A stretch of 64,000 nt of DNA from Mesostigma viride (lineage: Eukaryota; Streptophyta; Mesostigmatophyceae; Mesostigmatales; Mesostigmataceae): contig RPFO01002063.1 of assembly GCA_009746045.1 (NCBI GenBank), positions 1 to 64,000 of the forward strand, given 5' to 3'. Below are positions 56,788 through 64,000 of this stretch, one piece after another (the stretch's first letter is position 1; each line of letters starts with the position of its first letter). A program made the translations under genes and the position numbers. The notes beneath the pieces are model-generated. The model did no database searches. It had not been told where the DNA came from and saw only the letters and a list, made by a program, of their open reading frames with translations.

Positions 56788-57766
56788 TAATTAATTAATT
56801 AATTATCAACATCACTCCGTTGGGAGTAGATGTAGCACATAGCCCTGAGAAGGGGCATATGGCTTTTAATACATTCTAGGCTACTTCATGCAAGGGTGGG
56901 AATGTAAGCTACCCCTGCTCTAGGTGCACCAAGGCACCTGCACCCTCATGATGTATCGCGCTATGCCCAGTTAAGGGGGAGCGTGGCATGTGGGGGAAGA
57001 TCATCATGGCTATACAGGAGCTATGGCATGGCTTCTCAGCAGAGAGTGACTCCCTGCATGGGCACAACATTACTAAATAAGGCTAGGCATCGTCTGGAGT
57101 GTGGCTCATCATAGGCACACATGTACATGACTAAAAAGGCTAGGCCTCAGCTGGTATAGTGCCTGTAGTAGGCGGGCATGTACAAGGCCACTGTCTAACT
57201 ATTCTACACTATTGCTGTATTCCCCTAGGCTGGGGCTGGAGTTGCTGGGGCCGCGGTGGTCGAGGGGGTCGCTTGCCAGGGCTTGTGGCCGACGTAGATG
57301 GCCGCCCCCTTCCAGTACACCGGCTGGCCCGCCTTGGTCTGCCGGAGCTGGGTGTAGGTCGGCCATAGCTCCCGTCGCCGTTGTTGCTGTGCCAGGGTCA
57401 AGTCGTCGTCCACGGTGAAGGGAGTATTCGCGAGCCGCTTGCGGCGTCTGAGAAACGAAATCTTGTCCGCTGGGCTATCAAAGATGAGAAGAAGCGGAGG
57501 CGCCCCTGCCTTACCCCGCGCGCGGGGGAGGCGGTGGGCGGTCAGCTTGATCTCACCAAGAAGGCCCATGCGTGCAAGGATTTTGCTCTCAAACGCACGT
57601 GCAAGCTTCTCGGAATTCTCACCTTCTTCCATGTCCAAGTTCTTGAGTATGGCGTTGAGGCTGCGCTTGTCGAGCTCGGCCTCCTCGCGGAGGTCAAGCG
57701 TCTGCCGCTGGAGCTGGGCTGCGACGGCGGAGGTGGTGGAGGTGGTATGTTGCTTAGGCATGTCCG
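56788..57766 (-). mobile_element. short L1-like insertion with ORF1-type protein and 11-bp target duplication
   Basis: The insertion splits gypsy RNase H. CCCTTACCCAT is present on both sides (56777-56787 and 57767-57777), and deleting 979 bases restores the gypsy frame. On the minus strand it starts only 5 bases before an ORF1-like ATG and ends in a tail of ATTA repeats (56788-56805), as LINE or SINE 3' ends do. It contains no reverse transcriptase, so it probably moved in trans. Confidence 0.85.
57225..57761 (-). CDS. L1 ORF1p-like protein
   Basis: A 178-residue intact protein with its ATG at 57761, almost at the 5' end of the insertion. The first 70 residues are helical and charged (coiled-coil-like, LDLREEAELDKRSLNAILKNL). 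The next 75 follow the ORF1p RNA-binding pattern: LTAHRLPRARGKAGAPPLLL, then DKISFLRRRKRL, then VDDDLTLAQQQRR. It ends in an Ala/Pro/Thr tail. ORF1 proteins coat the element RNA as a chaperone. That it is intact in an element lacking RT suggests recent activity. Confidence 0.6.
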   Translation of the reverse strand: MPKQHTTSTTSAVAAQLQRQTLDLREEAELDKRSLNAILKNLDMEEGENSEKLARAFESKILARMGLLGEIKLTAHRLPRARGKAGAPPLLLIFDSPADKISFLRRRKRLANTPFTVDDDLTLAQQQRRRELWPTYTQLRQTKAGQPVYWKGAAIYVGHKPWQATPSTTAAPATPAPA

Positions 57767-58539
57767 CCCTTACCCATCTTCTCTCCCAACCCAACCTTAC
57801 CCCTCGGCAAGCGCGCTGGATGGAATTTTTAGCACAGTTTTCCCCTTTTAAACTTCAGTATGTCAAGGGTGTAGATAACATAGTACCAGATGCACTCTCT
57901 CGTCGTGCAGACTATTCCTTCTTCGAGGACCTTGATGTTCTCAATATTACTCTAGTTCCTACTACTATGGGTGTAACCCCTTATGGTGAACTACCTGATG
58001 ATGATTCCTATGCCTACCTCTTTCATACAGCTGTTCGCATGCCTGATCTCCTTTCTCACGTAGGACTCTCTCTCCCGTGTGAGGCCCTTCCTGTGGCCTC
58101 GGTGGGGGGGAGGGGAAAAATAAAATTTCTATACCGCTTAGCCATATAGCGACTAGGTCAGGAAAGTCTTATGAAAACGTAGTCCCCCTAGGACCTCCCC
58201 TTCTCTTCGGCAAGGCGGTAGGAGATCTCTTTAAACCTGTTCTGGATACTTCTGTAGCGATGCCTACCTCTGATCTTGAACGCCTTATTAGTAGATTTAC
58301 GGCCACTGAGCCGGAAGCATTAGCTGCCATTGCTGCACATCCCCAACAATTAGGCAAGCACCCTTGTAAATTTGTAGGTGGGTTTTTATATGTGCAGATA
58401 GCAGATTCTCCCCCTCAATGGCGCCTGTATGTCCCTCCTATCTGTCGCTCCTCCTTGCTCTTTGAGTTGCATGACTTAGCTGCTCACCAGGGTGGTAAAC
58501 GGGTACGGGACCTAGTAGCCCGCTCTTATTACTGGCCTT
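57767..58539 (+). CDS. gypsy Pol: end of RNase H and start of integrase (second part)
   Basis: After the insertion the frame resumes with HLLSQPNLTPRQARWMEFL and YVKGVDNIVPDALSR, the conserved end of gypsy RNase H. At the A5 run 58116-58120 the frame shifts; one extra A would continue into the next frame (YENVVPLGPP...). That frame reaches the integrase zinc-binding region (LLFELHDLAAHQGGKRVRDLVARSYYWP, with the two histidines of HHCC). It is cut there at 58540 by the Copia LTR. Confidence 0.75.
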
Positions 58540-59317
58540 TGTTGGGGATCATATACCCACCTGCCCACACTATATTCCAGCCTGACTTTCTTCTTCTTTG
58601 TTTTACTTCACAAGGGCTGAGAATTTGATAGATCTGATAAGTTAGATGAATTGCTCTCAATGAGCTGATCAATGTTCATGTGCCATAGTCCTATATTTGG
58701 CCATAGATCTCTTGTACCTGAGTTGGTCTAGTAGCATCACTTCCATGCTTGACAAGTGGTGTACTTCTTTGGTAGACAAGTGTCCATTCCATGAGCTGAC
58801 ATGTGTTGGAAGCTCATAGTGACAAGTGTTGCATTCCATTGACTGACAAGTGGATAGACTCATTGGATTACACTTGTCATTCCAAGTAGAAACCATGTGT
58901 CACTTTATTAAGCATTAGATGTGGCACATTGTTCAGAGGACATTTGGCAATCAACTGTCATGCCAGCTCATTAGAACCTTTCTAGAATGACCTTGGAATG
59001 TTCTAGGAATATGCCAGGAATATTCCTGGAATATACTGAGAATATGCTGGGAATATGCTTAGATGTTTCTACAAGCTTCTATGATGACATCAGCATCTGA
59101 TGTCATCCTTCCTAGCTAGAAAGGTATAAAAAGAAACTGGCTCCTAAGGCCAGGTACCTCTTTTCCTAACCTCTCAGCCTAAGAAATAAAACTCTTTTTC
59201 TGGTCTCTCTTCCATTGTCTTCAAGCTCAGTCTTTCATCACCTGCAAGGTGCAAGGGTAACAAGGCCAAGCACAAGGCATTGTGTAAAACCCATTAGTTT
59301 CCTCTACCTTTCCAACA
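58540..59317 (+). repeat. Copia 5' LTR
   Basis: A 778-base LTR from TGTTGGGGATC to CCAACA. Its start matches 63708 onward at an offset of 5,168. A TATA-like ggtataaaaag lies near 59123, probably the LTR promoter, with a polyadenylation-type aataaaa near 59183. About 58960-59070 holds short repeats of GGAATAT/TGGGAATATG type. Confidence 0.92.
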
Positions 59318-59335
59318 TGGTATCGGAGGAATCTT
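59318..59335 (+). other. Copia primer-binding site
   Basis: TGGTATCGGAG directly follows the LTR, close to the initiator-methionine tRNA complement TGGTATCAGAGC used by plant Copia elements. Confidence 0.75.
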
Positions 59336-59336
59336 C

Positions 59337-62300
59337 ATGAGCTCCAAGAAGACCACCAAGAAACCCAGCCCAGCTACAAGCTCCATGGCAAGCGACGTCG
59401 ACTACACTCCTATGCTGAATGTGTGCTCCAAGATGGTGCTGAAATTCGATGGCACAAGCCTACGTGGCTGGGAGGAGACCAAGACATCTCTTGAGGGTTT
59501 CTGTTCCTTCTATGAGGTTAAGGACGTCCTGCTGGGCACCAGGCAGGACCGCAAGGCTGACCAAGCTGTTGGCCTTGTCATCTCAGCTGCACTTGTGGGA
59601 GAAGCGAGGCGCATCCTATCGCTCGTGCCAGACCAATCTGGCAGCAAGCTCTACAAGACGCTGAGGGAGGTCTACGAGCAACAAAAGCTCACCAAGAGTC
59701 ACCGCATGGACCTCAGGATTCAGCTTCACCGGCTGCAAATGAAGCCTGGGGAGACCATGGGGCAGTATATCCTACGTGGATTGCTGCTGCTGGCGGACTA
59801 TCGTGCGGTGGGAGGCGTCATGAGCGACCAAGATTTTGCGGCTATTCTCAAGAGCGGCCTGCCTGACCGATATCGCCCTGCCCTGATTTCAGCGCACTTC
59901 AAAGAGGAGGACAGCTTGGAGGAGGTCAAGGCTGCGCTGCTGGAGGCGGAGGACATGCTGCTGGGAGGACGGCCTTCTCAAGCCACCAAGGAGGAGCCAG
60001 CCCAAGGTCAAGCTTTCCACACTGCCAACAAGGGTGGTGAGAGGAAGCACTGCGCCTACTGCAACAGGAGTGGGCATGCGGAGACCCAGTGCTGGCAAAA
60101 GAACTCGCAGCTCAAGCCACGAAGCAAGAACCAAGGACGGCGGGGCAACCAGCGCAGGAGGGGCAACCAAGCGACCAAGAAGGAGACCTCACCTGGCGGA
60201 AGCGTGGCCAACAACACCCAGGAGGCCGCGGAGCTGCCGGAGGGCTTCGTCTTCACCACCATCGCCGAGTCGGCGCCGTCGCAGGAGGCTGCTGCACTCA
60301 CGCAGTATAGCCCCAAGCCCCCTGCCTGGGTTCTGGACTCCGCTGCAAGCAGCCACATGTCCCCATGCCGCACTGACTTTGTGTCCCTCACCCCCACCAC
60401 TAGGAACATCGTCGGATCAGGAGGACGTCTTCGCGCGACGGGAGTGGGCACGATTCGGCTCAAACTGCCCAACCAGCATGTGCACCTGAATGGTGCGCTC
60501 TTCGTGCCCGGCTTGAGCGCCCGACTGCTATCAGCTGGGCAGCTCGCCAAGGACGGCCACAAAGTCGACCTCACCGAGCAGACAGTGGTGCTGGACAACG
60601 AGACGCACAAGATTGCGCTGCAGAACAACATCTACGTGTTACCTGCGGAGCGCGACGAGGCGGCAATGGCTGCCACGGCCATCGAGCGGCCGGCGAGCCT
60701 GCTCTGGCACTGGCGTCTTGGGCATGCTGGCGAAGATCGGATCAAGAGGCTGGCCGCCATTCCGGAGTCTAACCTTTTTTCGAGGCGCCTGTCATCGCCT
60801 GGCTGCCCATCCTGCCCTGCTGGCTTCATCAAGAGGCGCTCATTTTCGCCTGGACAGCTCCGATCGACTGTTCCCCGAGCCAAGCTTCACAGCGACATTC
60901 TCGGGCCGATGCAGCCAGCAATTGGAGGCGCCCGCTACATGCTCGGCTTCACCGACGATGCTACCCGCTGGCGATGGTGCTTTCCGCTTCGACACAAGGA
61001 CGAGGCTGTTGACGCCCTACAGCAGCTGCTCGCGCGCGAAATTCGCCCCTTCTACAACGGTTCGATTCTTCTCCGGACCGACAACGACGCAGTCTTCACT
61101 GGGCAGGCGTGGCGGGCCGTCTGCGCTGAACACCGAGTGCACCAGGAGTTCTCCAGCCCCTACACTCCTGAGCAGAACGGAGTGGCGGAGCGGCTGTGGG
61201 GTCTGGCCATGGGCATGACACTGGCAATGCTCACGCATGCCGGTTTGCCCAAAGGATTCTGGGCACTAGCCTTCAATTGCGCGGTTTATATACTTAACCG
61301 CCTGCCGTCTAGCTCGAATCCTGGAGGTGCCACGCCACACTTCCTGCTCACCGGTCGCAATGCGGATCTCTCGAATCTTCGAATTTTCGGCTGCCCTGCC
61401 TTCTATCGGGTGGAGGGCCCACGTGGCAAGCTGGAGGCCAAGGCTCTGCCTGGAATCTTCGTCGGCTATGATCTGGAATCGCCGGCGTACCTCATTTACC
61501 GTCCAGAATCCAAGGATGTCATTCGCCGCCTGCATGTCACCTTCAATGAGGCCTGGCGCAATGGGGCCATGCCAACTCCTGCGCCGCTTCTGGAAAGTTC
61601 TGCCGCACTGGAGGAAACTTCACCAACTGATCTTCCGGCTGTAGCAGAAGTTCAGCCAAATTCTCTGGCCGAACCTAGCGGACCGGTCACCCGGTCTCAG
61701 GCGAGGTTTCTGGACGCCACCAGAAGGGATATTCCTGAGGAGCTTCGCCACGAGGGAGCGGACGCACCAAGTCCTGATGCAGTCAACGTCCCAAGTCCTA
61801 GACCAGTTCCGGAGGCGCTCGACGGTGCTCCAAACTTTTCACAGCCCGTCCTAACTACTGACGACGTCTCCCCAAGTGACGCACGGGAGCTGTCTGCTGG
61901 TCCACCGGTCACTGCCACTTCAAGTGCTGCTCGCCTGCAAAGTACAATCTCTGCGCTGCGACGTAACCCAGCTGGTAATGTCACCATGGCAACTGCTGAT
62001 GAGCTGATGTTTTGCGGTAGCACCCGTGAACCCCTCGCGATGGAGATTACTACCTATGCTCCCCCTGTCACGGTGTCGCCTAAATGGGCTCGTTTTTTTC
62101 CGCATTACCAGTCAGTTCGTGATCTTTTTGACACAGTGCATTTTACTGGCAGTGACGTTTCCCTTCCCGTCTCCTTTACTGAGGCTAACAACAGTCCAGA
62201 GTGGCGGGCTGCGATGTTGAGCGAAATTAATAGCATTCGTGATCATGCAGTATACTCGCTTGTGAGCCCGCGTACTTTGCCCGCCGGTGCCAAGGTCCTC

Positions 62301-63679
62301 CCTTCCCGGTGGGTATTTGCTGTCAAGTCCGACGGCCGTCACAAGGCCAGGTTTGTCGTGAAAGGTTTTGCCCAACGTGAAGGTATCGACTTTAATGAAG
62401 TCTTTTCCCCCACTGTTCGTGCGTCCACCGTGCGACTTGCTCTTGCTTTAGCTGTCACGTCTGGCTTTACTGTCAAGCAGCTCGATGTCCGAACCGCTTT
62501 TCTCTATGCTCCCCTACAGGAGGATGTCTTTGTGCGTCCCCCTACTGGCTTTGAAGAGCGGGATGCCAATGGCGATGTGCTTGTGTGGAAGCTGCACCGC
62601 AGCTTGTATGGCATCAAGCAAGCGCCACGCAATTGGCATAAAACGTTCCGTGCACACCTTCTTTCTGACGGCGCCATCCAAAGCCAAATTGATGCGTGCC
62701 TGTATTACTACCCTTCGTCTCGTGGTTTCGTGTTCGTGCACGTCGATGACATTCTTGCTGCTCATCCTTCCCCTTCCTGGCTGGCATCCTGGTCTCGCCG
62801 TTTGGCTAATACTTTTCAATCACTGAGTCGGACAATCCCTCTCTTTTCCTCGGTGTTTCCCTTACTATCGACCCTGCGTCTCGTTCCCTTACCATGCACC
62901 AACGGCCCTACATTGAAGCTATTGCTGCCCGTTTTGGGCTTTCTACCCCTCACCCTGTGCACACCCCTATAGTGCCTGGTAGTCCCCGTCGCGAGGGGGG
63001 AATGTGTGATGCCCCAAACCATCAACTCTTTCAGCAGATTGTTGGTGCTCTCATGTACGCCGCGACATGGACGCGCCCAGACATTGCTTTTGCTGTCAAC
63101 CAGCTGGCCCAATGCATGCAGGCACCCACGGAGGGCGACTTGGAGCTGGCCAAGCGAGTGGTGCGCTACCTTGTCCACACCAAGGACTTGGGACTGCGCT
63201 ATGGTGGCCAAGGGGGGCTGGAGGGGTGGACGGATGCCGATTGGGGGAACTGCCCTGAGACACGCAGATCTGTCTCTGGCAATGTAGTGATGTTCAGGGG
63301 GGCCGCAGTCGAGTGGTGCAGCCGCAAGCAGCACGTTACCGCCCTGTCTTCCTGCGAGGCGGAGTACATTGCTGCTAGCAGCGTAACCCAGCTAGTGCTT
63401 CCACTGAGGCACATGTTGGGGGAGCTGGGGCATCCAGTTCAGGGGCCCACGCCTGTCTTCTGCGACAACACAGGCGCCGTGGCACTCGCTCGTGACCCTG
63501 TTCATCCCAAGCGCACGAAGCACATTGACGTGCGTTTCCATTTCATCCGGGAGAAGGTGGAGGGGGGACTCATCGCCATGAAGCATTGTCCTGGGGAGGA
63601 CATGCTTGCTGATCTTCTGACGAAGGCACTTTCACGTGCCAGGTTCACTGCCCTGCGTGGCAAACTCATGTCAACTTAG
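59337..63679 (+). CDS. Copia Gag-Pol polyprotein (one frame break)
   Basis: The ATG at 59337 opens a single gag-pol frame. Gag: residues about 1-240 with zinc knuckle CAYCNRSGHAETQC near 60051-60094. Protease: WVLDSAASSHM near 60327. Integrase: LWHWRLGHAGEDRIKRL, CPSCPAG, LHSDILGP, RTDNDAVF and the GVAERLWG stretch. Reverse transcriptase: SRWVFAVKSDG, VKQLDVRTAFLYAPL and catalytic FVHVDDILAA near 62731. The first frame stops at 62972. One extra T at the T4 run 62813-62816 joins the frame running to 63679, which holds RNase H (WTDADWGNCPETRRS, SSCEAEYIAA, KHIDVRFHFIRE). All catalytic motifs appear present. Confidence 0.92.
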
Positions 63680-63697
63680 TCCTTTGTGTTCAGCTGG

Positions 63698-63707
63698 CTA
63701 AGGGGGG
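63698..63707 (+). other. Copia polypurine tract
   Basis: Purine-rich taaggggggt-type sequence immediately before the 3' LTR, the usual plus-strand priming site. Confidence 0.7.
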
Positions 63708-64000
63708 TGTTGGGGATCATATACCCACCTGCCCACACTATATTCCAGCCTGACTTTCTTCTTCTTTGTTTTACTTCACAAGGGCTGAGAATTTGATAGA
63801 TCTGATAAGTTAGATGAATTGCTCTCAATGAGCTGATCAATGTTCATGTGCCATAGTCCTATATTTGGCCATAGATCTCTTGTACCTGAGTTGGTCTAGT
63901 AGCATCACTTCCATGCTTGACAAGTGGTGTACTTCTTTGGTAGACAAGTGTCCATTCCATGAGCTGACATGTGTTGGAAGCTCATAGTGACAAGTGTTGC
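63708..64000 (+). repeat. Copia 3' LTR, cut by the window end
   Basis: The first 293 bases of the right LTR, starting TGTTGGGGATC, match 58540-58832 with no difference noticed by eye. The end should lie near 64485. Confidence 0.92.

Larger units (their letters stand above)
51298..58539 (+). mobile_element. Ty3/gypsy retrotransposon, interrupted by two insertions
   Basis: The left end is placed at 51298, where TGTTACGTCGCGTAACA begins and the LINE frame is cut. Internal order: a 119-residue frame of unknown role, a viroplasmin-like ORF, Gag with zinc knuckle, then protease, reverse transcriptase, RNase H and the start of integrase. This order (RT before integrase) defines gypsy. An L1-like element sits at 56788-57766 in RNase H, and a Copia element enters at 58540 in the integrase zinc domain. 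The 3' part and right LTR lie outside the window, so the left LTR length cannot be measured. Confidence 0.85.
58540..64000 (+). mobile_element. Ty1/copia retrotransposon, right end beyond the window
   Basis: 5' LTR 58540-59317, primer site, one gag-pol frame 59337-63679 with a single frame break, polypurine tract, and the first 293 bases of the 3' LTR (63708 onward). Integrase precedes reverse transcriptase, which defines copia. The visible parts of the two LTRs appear identical, so insertion was recent, and it is the youngest of the nested elements here. Confidence 0.92.

Overview
The window joins two kinds of DNA. Bases 1 to about 20.7 kb hold tightly packed intronless genes in both orientations: a repeat-built fibre-like protein with a lectin-like C-terminus, two KilA-N proteins, two proteins with a small N-terminal Cys/His motif, F-box-like and membrane-anchored proteins, and a PhyH-type dioxygenase. 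This looks like a large eukaryotic DNA virus (giant virus, NCLDV). From about 21 kb onward the DNA is eukaryotic: spliced genes with GT-AG introns, very long introns full of microsatellites, TTTAGGG-like repeats and several retrotransposons. The simplest reading is an endogenous giant-virus segment in a green alga. That host assignment rests on the TTTAGGG motif, the plant-like Copia primer site and general style, and is an inference. No viral hallmark gene (major capsid, polymerase B, packaging ATPase) was seen, so the viral lineage is open.

Layout. 0.3-13.0 kb: viral-type genes, mostly AT-rich with very short gaps. 13.0-20.7 kb: a GC-richer block of unrecognised genes. Four of them share one promoter design: a cluster of TAACCG motifs, a TATA box 73-81 bases before the ATG and a CT-rich leader. 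A CCCGTGG motif recurs through the whole block, including its large inverted repeat (14.27-15.56 kb) and that repeat's central tandem array. Two tandem small membrane-protein genes close the block. 20.7-21.6 kb: probable virus-host transition. 21.6-23.7 kb: an LRR (RNI-type) gene. 25.7 kb: a PET117-like mini-gene. 26.7-43.1 kb: a 12-exon RluA-family pseudouridine synthase gene, whose seventh intron holds a 5.3 kb tyrosine-recombinase retrotransposon with 434-bp direct terminal repeats. 44.8-48.8 kb: a three-exon glucose-6-phosphate dehydrogenase gene on the minus strand. 49.4-64.0 kb: nested transposons. LINE relics are cut by a Ty3/gypsy element; that element is cut by an ORF1-only L1-like insertion (11-bp target duplication) and by a Ty1/copia element whose 3' LTR runs off the window.

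A caution covers the whole window. At least eight frame breaks, in viral genes and young transposons alike, sit at short homopolymers and are explained by one base gained or lost. This pattern suggests uncorrected long-read assembly error as much as gene decay, so broken genes here should not be called pseudogenes without read support.
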